Shown here: positions 24,668 through 34,609 of the stretch, one piece after another
Layout: every line of letters starts with the position of its first letter
Numbering within the stretch: position 1 is the stretch's first letter
Assembly: GCF_018555685.1 (NCBI RefSeq)
Contig: NZ_JAFLWW010000002.1
Span: 744,001 to 808,000 of the forward strand
Reading direction: 5' to 3'
DNA: 64,000 bases
Origin: Aminobacter anthyllidis
GTDB taxonomy: Bacteria; Pseudomonadota; Alphaproteobacteria; Rhizobiales; Rhizobiaceae
Made by a program: the position numbers and the translations under genes
Notes under the pieces: generated by a model
Told to the model about the DNA's origin: nothing
Seen by the model: the letters and a program-made list of their open reading frames with translations, nothing else
The model's database searches: none

Positions 24668-26359
24668 TTAACGCCCCCGGTGACGCTTCGGGACCTTCCT
24701 CTTGGCTGACCTTCCCCGAATTGGCTGGGGCTCGACCCGTTCCGTCGAGGGGCGGTAGATGCCCTCCTCAACCTCAAACCGGGGCAGCTTCTTAATCTCA
24801 CGCAGCAGGGTGGCTGCTGGCCATTCACCATAGCCTTCACGCGCGTCCTTAGGGTTGCTACCCATCATGTAGTTGCGAGCCTGCGTGTCCAGGCCGTGTA
24901 CGCGCGACAGGGACGTGAAGAGATGACGCCACGCGCGGTTAGGGCGGTCGAGCGGCGCAGGTATTCCCAATTCGTCCGTTATCCACTCGGCTACGCGGTT
25001 CCCGGCCTCCTGAGCCCGAGCCCGCATTGATGCGGCATTCGCCGACAAGTCGGCTTCCGCCGGATAGGGCACATAGAAGGCCGGGCCGTCACCAATCGCC
25101 TTGAACATGTCGATGAGACCCAGTTCGACCAGATGGGGATGAACTGCCATAGTCCACGCCTTCTTGCTCTTGGTCGATCCAGCTGCGGGCGTGATGAACA
25201 GGAAGGGCGTATCACCTTCAGCCCTCACATCAACGCCGCGAAGCTGCGTGACTTCGGTGACCCTCAATCCGGTATAAGCGAGCATCCACGGCACCCAGAA
25301 GATGGCGCGTCGGTGCGGCGCGGAGATTGCCTTGGCAGTCCCCTTGAAGGTCGCAGCAAGGATTGTCTTCGCTTGGTCGGCATCGTAGCCCTTGGGCCCT
25401 CTCGGCTCAGGGCCGCTACGCTTGTCGCGAACACCTTTGGCTACGTTGTCCGCCAAGCTGAACTCATCCACAGCGTGGCTTAGAACAGAGCTTAGCGCAG
25501 CCTGATAATTGTCGTTGATTGTCTTAGGGGGACGTCCCTCCGCAATCAGCTTATCGCGCCATCGACGGACATCGTCCTTGGTCACCCGACGGGCATCACT
25601 GTGACCGATCAACTCGACGAACTTCTTGAGACGACCGCGATAGGCCTTCCGTGTAGTCTCATCGAGGGACTGAGTATCGAACTTATGATCCAGCAGAACG
25701 AACAGGTCGAATTTACCGGCAGAGGCCGACGCTGTTGTCCGAGCGGCTACCTCGCCTGAAGACTCCCAAACGGGGAAACGCTTGGCACCTTCGTCCGGTG
25801 TATAGTCCCCCTGAGCCTTCCTCTGATTCACCTCAGCTGCCCGCTGGATAGCACCGAAGGCCGCGTGAACAACACGGGTGCGGCTAAGCGGGTCGGTGCG
25901 AACGCCCTCCCTAGCGAACAGCTCATCAACTGATGGCCCGAACCACCCGTCCAACTCGCCTCGCTCCATCTTGCCTTGATTGAGCCTGAGGGCGGCGGTC
26001 CAGATACCCTCCTCCCCGGGCTCACTGTCCATCATGCCGACGAGCTGGTAATAAAGGAGACCCGCCAAAGCCTGAATTTGCTTTTGTGTCAGAGGTTGAG
26101 GCGACGCCCTATATCGCTGCCAAAACTCTTGCAACGCAGCGTCAGCCTCTCGGTATCGGGCTTTCGCCTCCTCGCGATTCTTGGTCGCAAGACTCACCTT
26201 CACCATCGCACCAACTTTGACGAACCGAATCGTCTCCGCGACAGGAATCGCAACAGGTTCTTCAATCTGGGTGGATGCAAATTCCTTCGGTCGACGCTGC
26301 CGAAGGTAGTAGATGCCCGTATCGGGATGTTTCCAAGGACCGGGCATGCGCAAGCTCAT
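24668..26359 (-). CDS. Tyrosine recombinase/integrase of element 1
   Basis: 563 residues from MSLRMPGPWKHPDTGIYYLRQ, a start typical of integrases with an N-terminal arm-binding domain. The core-binding domain lies near residues 215-300. The catalytic domain has the first Arg in AYTGLRVTEVTQL, the second His/Arg region in NRAWRHLFTSLSRV and a Tyr near AREGYGEW. It would cut within the tRNA-Thr core and insert the circular element. It sits 80 nt from the tRNA 3' end and is read away from it, as in many tRNA-targeting elements. Earlier in-frame starts at 26,428 overlap the attachment site and are unlikely. Confidence 0.9.
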   Translation of the reverse strand: MSLRMPGPWKHPDTGIYYLRQRRPKEFASTQIEEPVAIPVAETIRFVKVGAMVKVSLATKNREEAKARYREADAALQEFWQRYRASPQPLTQKQIQALAGLLYYQLVGMMDSEPGEEGIWTAALRLNQGKMERGELDGWFGPSVDELFAREGVRTDPLSRTRVVHAAFGAIQRAAEVNQRKAQGDYTPDEGAKRFPVWESSGEVAARTTASASAGKFDLFVLLDHKFDTQSLDETTRKAYRGRLKKFVELIGHSDARRVTKDDVRRWRDKLIAEGRPPKTINDNYQAALSSVLSHAVDEFSLADNVAKGVRDKRSGPEPRGPKGYDADQAKTILAATFKGTAKAISAPHRRAIFWVPWMLAYTGLRVTEVTQLRGVDVRAEGDTPFLFITPAAGSTKSKKAWTMAVHPHLVELGLIDMFKAIGDGPAFYVPYPAEADLSANAASMRARAQEAGNRVAEWITDELGIPAPLDRPNRAWRHLFTSLSRVHGLDTQARNYMMGSNPKDAREGYGEWPAATLLREIKKLPRFEVEEGIYRPSTERVEPQPIRGRSAKRKVPKRHRGR

Positions 26360-26438
26360 GTGTACCACCTCTGTGTACCAACAGGGCGGCGAAAAAGCCA
26401 ACAAAACCAGAATGTTGTTTCCCATCAATAAGATGGAA

Positions 26439-26513
<75 letters not shown>

Positions 26514-26671
26514 AACCGTGAACGGGGCGGCTTGTGCCACATGATTCCCGGGAGCGCAAGTTATCAGTTGCCTCAAATCGTGTATCATTTTCCACAGGCC
26601 CGCTTACGCCACAATACTGGCCATATCAGTTGCCAAGCCGCTATGAACGATCGACAAGCGGGGACCACCAC

Positions 26672-26860
26672 ATGTCGTCGACTAAGAAAACGCCCTCAAG
26701 CGGTGCCGATCAGCGTCAGGCGCGGCTCGCGGCCGAGCTGCGCGCCAACCTGATGAAACGCAAGGCGCAGGCGCGCTCGCGGCGCACCGGCGAGGCAGAT
26801 ACCAGGCCGGAAGGCCTGGCGGCATCAGAGGGTGAGACGGAGAAACCCGAGAAAGCCTGA
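26672..26860 (+). CDS. Small conserved basic protein upstream of murA
   Basis: 62 residues, from MSSTKKTPSSGADQRQARL. The middle, AAELRANLMKRKAQARSRR, is basic and helical; the end is acidic (GETEKPEKA). Short proteins of this kind with the LAAxLRxNLxKRKAQAR pattern lie directly upstream of murA in many Rhizobiales. Function unknown; possibly RNA- or DNA-binding given the Arg/Lys helix. It marks the return from element 1 to the core chromosome. Confidence 0.7.
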   Translation: MSSTKKTPSSGADQRQARLAAELRANLMKRKAQARSRRTGEADTRPEGLAASEGETEKPEKA

Positions 26861-26991
26861 CCGGCAACGGCGGGCGCTTGGCGCCAATGACCCAAAAACC
26901 GCCCTTTCTTGAACCGGAAAGCGCGATGGTCTAGACGGGCGGCAAGAAAATTTCTCGCCAGAACCGGGATCGCCCGGAGAAACGACGGCCA

Positions 26992-28281
<1,290 letters not shown>

Positions 28282-28291
28282 GTTAGGAGAA

Positions 28292-28355
28292 TAAGGGGAT
28301 AGGGCAGTAAGGCAGTATGTCGGTTTCGCTACTGCCCCAGTGCCCTACTCCCTTA
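28292..28355. repeat. 26-bp inverted repeat downstream of murA (possible terminator)
   Basis: The arms 28,292-28,317 and 28,330-28,355 are complementary at about 20 of 26 positions around a 12-nt loop. The core pairs are TAGGGCA with TGCCCTA and GGCAGTA with TACTGCC. No T run follows, so it may slow transcription or stabilise mRNA rather than end it. The units (GGGCAGTAAGG-type) are themselves internally repetitive. Confidence 0.6.
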
Positions 28356-28430
28356 CTGCCTTCCCTTTAGCACCAAGACCGCCTAACAAAGCCGGAAGCA
28401 TCACCTTTCCGCACAGGCAGCCGACCGGAC

Positions 28431-28865
28431 ATGAACCTGCTCAAACTAGTCGCCCTCGACGAAGAAGACCTGGAGATCGTTTCGGCGCATGTGCAGGATG
28501 CGGTGGTCAAGGTCGGCGACCTCGCTTTTGATGCGCCGGCGAAGCGTTTTGCGCTGGCGATGAACCGCTTCGCCTGGGAAACCAAGAAGGGTTTCTTCCG
28601 GCCGAAATACGAGCGGCGCAGGTCGATCCTGCATTTTGATCGTGTGCTGTCGGCCCAGTTGCATGGCATTTCGCGCGCCAAGACCGACGACGTGCTGGAG
28701 CTTCTGGCGATCGGCTTCGCGCAGGAAGAAGGCCCGACCGGCACGATCGAGCTGTTGTTTTCCGGCGACGCCGCCATCCGCCTCGATGTCGAGGTCATCG
28801 AGGCCCGGCTGACCGACACCGGCGCTGCCTGGCAGGCCTCTTCCCGCCCCATCCACAATACCTGA
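28431..28865 (+). CDS. DUF2948 family protein
   Basis: 144 residues. The start LLKLVALDEEDLEIVSAHVQ and later FALAMNRFAWE and RRRSILHFDRV are characteristic of DUF2948 proteins, which in Alphaproteobacteria sit between murA and hisD as here. Function is not known. No signal peptide or membrane segment. It stops 13 nt before hisD and is likely co-transcribed with it. Confidence 0.85.
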   Translation: MNLLKLVALDEEDLEIVSAHVQDAVVKVGDLAFDAPAKRFALAMNRFAWETKKGFFRPKYERRRSILHFDRVLSAQLHGISRAKTDDVLELLAIGFAQEEGPTGTIELLFSGDAAIRLDVEVIEARLTDTGAAWQASSRPIHNT

Positions 28866-28878
28866 GCATTTCTAGACA

Positions 28879-30171
28879 ATGGCCATCACGCTTCGCCAAT
28901 CAGACGCAGACTTCGAGAAGCGCTTCGCCGCCTTCCTGACCACCAAGCGCGAGATTTCGCCCGACGTCGACGCGACGGTGCGCGCCATCATCGACGACGT
29001 TCGCAGCCGCGGCGACGCAGCACTTGTCGACTACACCCAGAAATTCGACCGTGCCGACCTCAGCAAGCTCGGCATCGCGGTGAGCCGCGCCGACATCGAC
29101 CAGGCCTACAAGGACGCCGATCCGGAGACGATCGAGGCGCTGCGTTTCGCGCGTGACCGTATCCGCTCGCACCATGCCCGCCAGATGCCCAAGGACGACC
29201 GCTACATCGACCCGATCGGCGTCGAGCTCGGCTCGCGCTGGACCGCTGTCGAAGCCGTCGGTCTTTACGTCCCCGGCGGCACGGCGAGCTACCCAAGCTC
29301 GGTGCTGATGAATGCCGTGCCGGCCCAGGTTGCCGGCGTCGAGCGCATCGTCATCGTCGTGCCCGCGACCGGCGGCATCATCAATCCTTTGGTGCTGGTC
29401 GCGGCCGATCTTGCCGGCGTGTCTGAAATCTACCGCGTCGGCGGCGCCCAGGCTGTCGCTGCCCTTGCCTATGGCACCGAAACCATCCGCCCCGTCGCAA
29501 AAATCGTCGGCCCCGGCAACGCCTATGTCGCGGCCGCCAAGCGCCAGGTGTTCGGCACCGTCGGCATCGACATGATTGCTGGCCCTTCGGAAGTGCTCGT
29601 TGTCGCCGACGCCGACAACGACCCCGACTGGCTCGCCGCCGACCTGCTTGCCCAGGCCGAGCATGACGTGTCGGCGCAATCGATCCTGCTCACCAACGAC
29701 GCCGCTTTCGGCAAATCGGTGGAAGAGGCCGTCGAACGCCAGATCAAGCTGCTGCCGCGCGCCGAGACAGCCGCAGCCAGCTGGCGCGACTTTGGCGCCG
29801 TCATCCTGGTCGACGACTTCGATGCGGCCATGCCGTTGGTCAACCGCATCGCCGCAGAGCATCTCGAGCTCGCCGTCGCCGATCCGGAAGCCATGCTGTC
29901 GAAGGTACGCAACGCCGGAGCGATCTTCGTCGGCAAGCATACGCCCGAAGTCATCGGCGACTATGTCGGCGGCTCCAACCACGTGCTGCCGACGGCACGT
30001 TCGGCGCGCTTTTCCTCAGGCCTGACGGTGCTCGACTTCGTCAAGCGCAGTTCGATCCTCAAGCTCGGCCCCGATCAGCTCAGGGCGCTGGCGCCCGCGG
30101 CCATCGCACTGGCCAAGGCCGAAGGTCTCGATGCGCATGCGCGCTCGGTCGCCATCAGATTGAACATGTAG
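28879..30171 (+). CDS. hisD: Histidinol dehydrogenase
   Basis: 430 residues. It oxidises L-histidinol to L-histidine in two NAD+-dependent steps, the last of the pathway, using one zinc per site. Visible motifs: GLYVPGGTASYPSSVLMNAVP, GPGNAYVAAAKR, DMIAGPSEVLVVAD, and the zinc/catalytic region LLAQAEHDVSAQSILLT with Gln and His ligands. The general-base Glu/His pair is in AAEHLELAV, and SNHVLPTARSARF follows. All key residues are present. It stands alone from other his genes, as is usual in rhizobia. Confidence 0.97.
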   Translation: MAITLRQSDADFEKRFAAFLTTKREISPDVDATVRAIIDDVRSRGDAALVDYTQKFDRADLSKLGIAVSRADIDQAYKDADPETIEALRFARDRIRSHHARQMPKDDRYIDPIGVELGSRWTAVEAVGLYVPGGTASYPSSVLMNAVPAQVAGVERIVIVVPATGGIINPLVLVAADLAGVSEIYRVGGAQAVAALAYGTETIRPVAKIVGPGNAYVAAAKRQVFGTVGIDMIAGPSEVLVVADADNDPDWLAADLLAQAEHDVSAQSILLTNDAAFGKSVEEAVERQIKLLPRAETAAASWRDFGAVILVDDFDAAMPLVNRIAAEHLELAVADPEAMLSKVRNAGAIFVGKHTPEVIGDYVGGSNHVLPTARSARFSSGLTVLDFVKRSSILKLGPDQLRALAPAAIALAKAEGLDAHARSVAIRLNM

Positions 30172-30177
30172 GCGGCG

Positions 30178-30663
30178 ATGTCCGACAAAGGCCACGCACG
30201 CTCCCGCCTGGTCGACGTCGAACTCGACGAATCGATCGGCCGTTCGACGCCCGACGTCGAGCATGAACGGGCGGTGGCGATCTTCGACCTAATCGAGGAA
30301 AACAGCTTTCATCCGATCAATGACGACGGCCATGGGCCCTACCGGCTCAAGCTGTCGCTGGTCGACGCCAGGCTGGTCTTCGCCATCTCGCGCGAGCATG
30401 GCGAGGCGGTCGTCACCCACATCCTGTCGCTGACGCCGTTCCGCCGCATCGTGAAGGACTACTTCATGATCTGCGAAAGCTACTACGAGGCGATCCGCTC
30501 TTCGACGCCAAGCCAGATCGAGGCGATCGACATGGGCAGGCGCGGCCTGCACAATGAAGGTTCGCAGACCCTGCTCGACCGCCTCTCGGGCAAGATCGAG
30601 ATCGACTTCGACACCGCGCGGCGCCTTTTCACGCTGATCTGCGTGCTTCACTGGCGCGGATGA
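30178..30663 (+). CDS. UPF0262 family protein
   Basis: 161 residues, matching the UPF0262 pattern: [12 protein letters not shown] near residue 40, [18 protein letters not shown], then [23 protein letters not shown] and a C-terminal [11 protein letters not shown]. The family is confined mostly to Alphaproteobacteria and lies directly after hisD; its function is unknown. It begins 6 nt after the hisD stop and ends 3 nt before the phosphatase gene, so these genes form one operon. Confidence 0.88.
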   Translation: MSDKGHARSRLVDVELDESIGRSTPDVEHERAVAIFDLIEENSFHPINDDGHGPYRLKLSLVDARLVFAISREHGEAVVTHILSLTPFRRIVKDYFMICESYYEAIRSSTPSQIEAIDMGRRGLHNEGSQTLLDRLSGKIEIDFDTARRLFTLICVLHWRG

Positions 30664-30666
30664 CGT

Positions 30667-31125
30667 ATGGCGGCAAACGGCACCTCTCCGCGCTCCATCT
30701 TGTTCATGTGCCGAATGAACTCCGTCCGCTCGCCAATGGCCGAGGCGATTGCCCGCCATCAACTGCCGGCTTCGGTGTTCGTGACTTCGGCGGGCGTGCG
30801 CGCCGGCGACCGCGACCCGTTCGTCGACGCCGTGCTTGCCGAGGAAGGCATGGGGCTCAACGAGCACCAGCCCCGCACCATCGATGATCTCGAGGACGAC
30901 TATTTCGACCTGATCGTCACGCTTGCGCCCGAAGCGCATCACGCGGCGCTCGAATTCACCCGCTCGATGGCCGTCGACGTCGAATATTGGCCGACGCCCG
31001 ATCCGACCGCGATCACCGGAACGCGCGATCAGATCATGCATGCCTACCGCGACGTACGCGAACGGCTGAAGCACAGAATGGCCAAACGATTTGCCGTCGA
31101 GGCACAAGGAAACGACGCCGATTAA
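30667..31125 (+). CDS. Low-molecular-weight phosphatase family protein
   Basis: 152 residues with the LMW-PTP/arsenate-reductase fold. The P-loop FMCRMNSVRSPMAE contains C-x5-R with Cys and Arg in place. A later PTPDP segment supplies the general-acid Asp. Enzymes of this group dephosphorylate protein tyrosine or reduce arsenate. The conserved chromosomal spot beside infA suggests a housekeeping phosphatase of unknown target. There is no extra cysteine pair of the thioredoxin-linked ArsC type. Confidence 0.83.
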   Translation: MAANGTSPRSILFMCRMNSVRSPMAEAIARHQLPASVFVTSAGVRAGDRDPFVDAVLAEEGMGLNEHQPRTIDDLEDDYFDLIVTLAPEAHHAALEFTRSMAVDVEYWPTPDPTAITGTRDQIMHAYRDVRERLKHRMAKRFAVEAQGNDAD

Positions 31126-31212
31126 GCGTGTTCACAAAGCGTGGAATATCATATAGGTTCCGCGAAAATTCCGGCCGGGTCGCCGGAAAGTCATCCAAAC
31201 CAAAGGTACCGA

Positions 31213-31431
31213 ATGCCGAAGGAAGAAGTCCTCGAGTTCCCGGGCGTTGTTACGGAATTGTTGCCGAATGCGATGTTCCGGGTCAAGCTCGAAAACGAAC
31301 ACGAAATCATCGCCCACACCGCCGGCCGCATGCGCAAGAATCGCATCCGCGTCCTCACCGGCGACAAGGTACTCGTCGAAATGACGCCCTACGACCTGAC
31401 CAAGGGCCGTATCACCTACCGCTTCAAGTAA
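31213..31431 (+). CDS. infA: Translation initiation factor IF-1
   Basis: 72 residues from [19 protein letters not shown], the normal IF-1 length. It is a single S1/OB-fold domain, with [19 protein letters not shown] and a final [12 protein letters not shown]. It binds the A site of the 30S subunit during initiation. An upstream in-frame extension of 24 codons is not part of the conserved protein. Confidence 0.97.
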
Positions 31432-31480
31432 GCCGCCAGCTGTCAGCACGTCGGCCGGTCTCAGCCTACAGGATCATGGA

Positions 31481-32110
31481 TTGAGCGATCTGCAAAAGCT
31501 TGTGCTTGCCTCGGGGTCGCCCCGCCGTGTCGAGCTGTTGCAGCAGGCCGGCATCGAGCCGGACCGGCTGTTCCCGGCGGATGTCGACGAACGCCCGATG
31601 CGCGCCGAACATCCGCGCTCGCTGGCCAAGCGCCTGTCGGTGACCAAGGCCCAGAAGGCGCACGACGTGCTTTCCAAGGAGGCAGAACCTGCTTCCGGCT
31701 TCATCCTCGCCGCCGATACGGTGGTGGCCGTCGGACGCCGCATCCTGCCCAAGGCGGAGACCTCCGACGAGGCGCTGCATTGCCTGCAGCTGCTTTCGGG
31801 CCGCTCGCACCGCGTCTATACCGGCCTCGCGCTGATGACGCCCGCAGGCAAGCTGCGGCAGCGGCTGGTTGAAACACGCGTCCGCTTCAAGCGCCTGTCG
31901 AAGCAGGACATGGAAAACTACCTCGGCTCGGGCGAATGGCGCGGCAAGGCCGGCGGCTATGGCATCCAGGGCCTCGCCGGCACCTTCGTCGTCAAGCTCG
32001 TCGGCTCCTACACCAATGTGGTGGGGCTGCCGCTCTACGAGACGACATCGCTGCTTTCGGGCGAAGGTTATCAGGTCCAGCTCAACTGGCAGGCCGGTGC
32101 ACGCATATGA
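31481..32110 (+). CDS. maf: Maf family nucleotide pyrophosphatase
   Basis: 209 residues. The start must be TTG at 31,481, as an ATG 5 nt earlier ends at once. Family motifs are [12 protein letters not shown] at the N-terminus, [11 protein letters not shown] with the catalytic Asp, and [12 protein letters not shown]. Maf proteins cleave dTTP, UTP or modified nucleotides and are linked to septum control. The stop overlaps the yacG start (ATGA), so both are co-translated. Confidence 0.93.
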   Translation: MSDLQKLVLASGSPRRVELLQQAGIEPDRLFPADVDERPMRAEHPRSLAKRLSVTKAQKAHDVLSKEAEPASGFILAADTVVAVGRRILPKAETSDEALHCLQLLSGRSHRVYTGLALMTPAGKLRQRLVETRVRFKRLSKQDMENYLGSGEWRGKAGGYGIQGLAGTFVVKLVGSYTNVVGLPLYETTSLLSGEGYQVQLNWQAGARI

Positions 32111-32325
32111 CCGACAAGCCCGAAGCCGTCGTTACCCCCTTGCGCGCCAAGATCGCCTGCCCCGAATGCGGCAAGCCCTCGGCCCGCGACAGCTACCCGT
32201 TCTGCTCGCCGCGTTGCAAGGCAGTCGATCTCAACCGCTGGCTTTCGGGCTCCTATGCCATTCCCGTCCGCGACGACGAAGACGAGGATCCAACCAGCAG
32301 CAGCGAACCCGGCGAACGAAGCTGA
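32107..32325 (+). CDS. yacG: DNA gyrase inhibitor YacG (zinc-ribbon protein)
   Basis: 72 residues. The four zinc ligands are in [11 protein letters not shown] and [12 protein letters not shown], the YacG signature, followed by [13 protein letters not shown]. In E. coli the protein binds GyrB and inhibits gyrase. The start ATG overlaps the maf stop. The acidic tail ([15 protein letters not shown]) is typical. Confidence 0.93.
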   Translation: MTDKPEAVVTPLRAKIACPECGKPSARDSYPFCSPRCKAVDLNRWLSGSYAIPVRDDEDEDPTSSSEPGERS

Positions 32326-32387
32326 GGCGCTGTTTCAGCTTACGCAACGGCCTGTGATTTCTTTCTGGAAAAAGACGTCGCAGGCGC

Positions 32388-32415
32388 TGGACAGCGGCAA
32401 ATCTCGTGTTATAAC
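32388..32415 (+). promoter_or_regulatory. Probable promoter of tRNA-Phe
   Basis: TGGACA, 16 nt, TATAAC, ending about 73 nt before the tRNA. It is the best -35/-10 pair in the gap between yacG and tRNA-Phe. Confidence 0.4.
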
Positions 32416-32488
32416 CCACCCGCTTTCAAGGGTGCAGCGCACCGCTCGAAGCGTCCGGATCAAGGCTTTGGCCCGATCCTGGAACTAG

Positions 32489-32564
32489 GCCCAGATAGCT
32501 CAGTTGGTAGAGCAGCGGATTGAAAATCCGCGTGTCCGTGGTTCGAATCCGCGTCTGGGCACCA
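32489..32564 (+). tRNA. tRNA-Phe(GAA)
   Basis: 76 nt with encoded CCA. Acceptor GCCCAGA/TCTGGGC, D-arm GCTC-GAGC, anticodon loop TTGAAAA (GAA), T-arm TTCGAATCC-type loop. tRNA-Phe is a common phage attachment site and prophage 2 begins right after it, but no second core copy is inside the window. Confidence 0.96.
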
Positions 32565-32718
32565 TCACTTTCCTAAATAAGATCAGATACTTGAGGCCAA
32601 CTGGTTCTTCCCTTTTAGGCCTCACCATGTTGCGGCATGTTGCAAGCAGGTTCCCTTGATTTCCAAGGGTTTCCGAGAGGCGACGGCGGGTCCACGCGAC
32701 ATGAACGCAACAAGCTAG

Positions 32719-32940
32719 CTATTCTAGGTCGATCATTTTCACGAGCGATGCCAACATCTGATAATCAGCGCGGCCAGCGCCCTCTCCTGCTAGGCGTATT
32801 GTCTCTTCCAGGGTGCCTTCGAACTGGCCAGGGTTAAGAGCGCCATTTTTGACGAGGAGCTTAACAAGCGTCCGAAGCGCTATTTGATTCGCCGCCTGCC
32901 AGTGAGCTAGCAACTGATGAAGCTCTTGTTCGTTGCTCAT
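32719..32940 (-). CDS. Small hypothetical prophage protein
   Basis: 73 residues, helical, starting MSNEQELHQLLAHWQAANQI. It overlaps the stop of the previous minus-strand gene (ATGA), making it the end of a coupled chain of small genes that starts at 35,002. No family recognised. The first gene after tRNA-Phe. Confidence 0.55.
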   Translation of the reverse strand: MSNEQELHQLLAHWQAANQIALRTLVKLLVKNGALNPGQFEGTLEETIRLAGEGAGRADYQMLASLVKMIDLE

Positions 32941-33110
32941 GTAACTGCCCCCGTCTCTGGTGGATGTCCCAAGCGAACTCTACCGCAAATGGGTCCAGTT
33001 GGCCTCTGGCAACGTCTCGCGACAACGCGAATCTCTGGCATGAGCCATTCAGCTATTCGGCCGGCAACCCGCAAAATGATGCTGGCTAGATGGAGGCGCG
33101 TTAGCAGCAT
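32937..33110 (-). CDS. Small hypothetical prophage protein with strong ribosome site
   Basis: 57 residues, beginning MLLTRLHLASIILRVAGRI, hydrophobic then basic. AGGGGAG lies 8 nt before the ATG, and the gene overlaps both neighbours (10 nt with the one before, ATGA with the one after), which argues that it is translated although short. The N-terminus is an amphipathic or membrane-active helix. Function unknown. Confidence 0.5.
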   Translation of the reverse strand: MLLTRLHLASIILRVAGRIAEWLMPEIRVVARRCQRPTGPICGRVRLGHPPETGAVT

Positions 33111-33484
33111 GTCGAATGCTCCCCTGGCATGACGTGGCCGTGCCATTGCTGCCCGAATTGCGGCACATCGCAGTCAATTGACCATTGATCCGTTTCGCCG
33201 TCACACTCGTCATGCTCGCGGTCGTGCTGCTCCTCCAAGTCGGCCATGCCTTCGGTCGAATAGTCGCCGTGTGCGGCCTCTCCTACCGTCCATGCTGGAT
33301 AGGGCTCCAGATCACTATCGTCGGCCTCTCTGTCGTCGAGCGGCTTGTGGCTGCCACCCGTGCCGGCCAGGTACGGTTCGAGATCCGGGTCAGGGTCGAA
33401 GGAGTCCAGCAGGGCAATCAACTGTTCAATCGCCGCCTCAATCCTCCGACGGATGCGTAGGTCTTGGTTGTGCCGCGCCCTCAT
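33101..33484 (-). CDS. Hypothetical prophage protein, Asp/Glu-rich
   Basis: 127 residues. The start RARHNQDLRIRRRIEAAIEQLIALLD is followed by an acidic stretch with repeated DLEPYxAxT units (DLEPYLAGT and DLEPYPAWT) and a C-terminus rich in Asp, His and Cys. Proteins with this RRRIEAAIE..IALLD..DPDPDLEP pattern are frequent in rhizobial prophages. Role unknown. ATGA overlap with the gene before it. Confidence 0.6.
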   Translation of the reverse strand: MRARHNQDLRIRRRIEAAIEQLIALLDSFDPDPDLEPYLAGTGGSHKPLDDREADDSDLEPYPAWTVGEAAHGDYSTEGMADLEEQHDREHDECDGETDQWSIDCDVPQFGQQWHGHVMPGEHSTCC

Positions 33485-33717
33485 GCTCCACCGCCTTTCA
33501 GGCCTTCATGGCTTTCGAGGGCGTCGTGCAAAACGCCAAGCAGATCACGTGCAACCCTCGTTCCAGCACCGATTGCGTCAGCTAGGTCGACCGGGGTCTC
33601 GCCGTTCTGGATCGCCCAAGCAGCAGCTTCACAAAGGCGCAGGATCGCTGACGCCTCGTAGCTGCACCGCATGATCTGGTCGGCGGTCATGTCGCCGTGC
33701 GGGATGAACCGGGTCAT
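33481..33717 (-). CDS. Hypothetical prophage protein
   Basis: 78 residues from MTRFIPHGDMTADQIMRC, mainly helical, one long amphipathic run (SAILRLCEAAAWAIQNGE). Start fixed by the ATGA overlap with the upstream gene; its own stop also overlaps the next start. No domain recognised. Confidence 0.55.
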   Translation of the reverse strand: MTRFIPHGDMTADQIMRCSYEASAILRLCEAAAWAIQNGETPVDLADAIGAGTRVARDLLGVLHDALESHEGLKGGGA

Positions 33718-34541
33718 GCGGCGCCTCCCTGGGCGTGGCGCAGGATAGACGCGGCAATCTGCCCATGCCATTCCCTGCCGTGACGGATGGCAAGCTTGTC
33801 CATGTCCTTGCCGCTTTTGTCCCACGCCGCCAGCGCCTCAGCCTTGATAAGCAGGCCTTCCATGGTCGCATCCGGCTCGTTCATGATGGCCGCGATGTGA
33901 TCTTCCAACTCGTCGCGTAGTTTATGGGTAACCGTCCATTTCGTCTTGTGTTCGGCTCGGGCTGGCTCCTTGAGCCGCTCGCACTCTTTTTCGTATGTTT
34001 CGGCAGTGCAGTGCAGTTGCTGCAGCCGTACGAGTTCATCACGCCATGCCGCCAGGGCTTTGCCGCCGCTCTTCTTCTGCTTACCGTTGGTGAGTGCGCG
34101 TAGATGCCGCTTAGCGTGGCCGATGTCCCAGTCCAGGTTCCGTGTCGTCACGACGATGCGCCGGGGGAACTCGTCGCCTTTGCGCCAGAGATATCCCCCC
34201 ATTATCCGACCTTCGGCCTCGCCGGGCTGGCGAGTATCGCTCCACGGCAATCCGGTCCCCGGAACAGTCAGTTCATCAGGAGCCCACGGCCAGACGGCGT
34301 TCCACTTCGCCTCGACAGCATCCTGAGCCTGCCGCGCATCGTTGTATGCGGCAATCAGCGCAGGAAGTTCGGATGCCAGTTCGAGCAATCGCGGGTTCTC
34401 CGCCATCCCAGCAGCCTTGGCCGGCGCTGGCATCGCTCCGACTGCGGCAGCAGTGGAAGCAGAGGCAAGCCCGAGCAAAAGGCGGCGGCGGTTAATTTCG
34501 GGCAAGCCTTCGGCAGCGGCCGGAACACAATTGTTCGGCAT
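33714..34541 (-). CDS. Prophage protein with Tat-type N-terminus
   Basis: 275 residues. GGAGA lies 8 nt before the ATG. Residues 17-45 (NRRRLLLGLASASTAAAVGA then MPAPAKAAG) look like a twin-arginine export signal with an AKA cleavage site. The rest is charged and helical with conserved-looking Trp residues (WPWAPDELTVPGTGLPW). An exported protein within an early-type phage operon is unusual; it may alter the host envelope. No family known to me. Confidence 0.6.
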   Translation of the reverse strand: MPNNCVPAAAEGLPEINRRRLLLGLASASTAAAVGAMPAPAKAAGMAENPRLLELASELPALIAAYNDARQAQDAVEAKWNAVWPWAPDELTVPGTGLPWSDTRQPGEAEGRIMGGYLWRKGDEFPRRIVVTTRNLDWDIGHAKRHLRALTNGKQKKSGGKALAAWRDELVRLQQLHCTAETYEKECERLKEPARAEHKTKWTVTHKLRDELEDHIAAIMNEPDATMEGLLIKAEALAAWDKSGKDMDKLAIRHGREWHGQIAASILRHAQGGAA

Positions 34542-34609
34542 GATAAATCTCCAGATTGTTGTGGGTCATGGCCGCCGCTAATCGCGAGCGGCCAAAGCAG
34601 TTTCCGAAA

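Noticed and set aside
28900-29982. 360-codon minus-strand frame over hisD
   Set aside because: Shadow of hisD without motifs.
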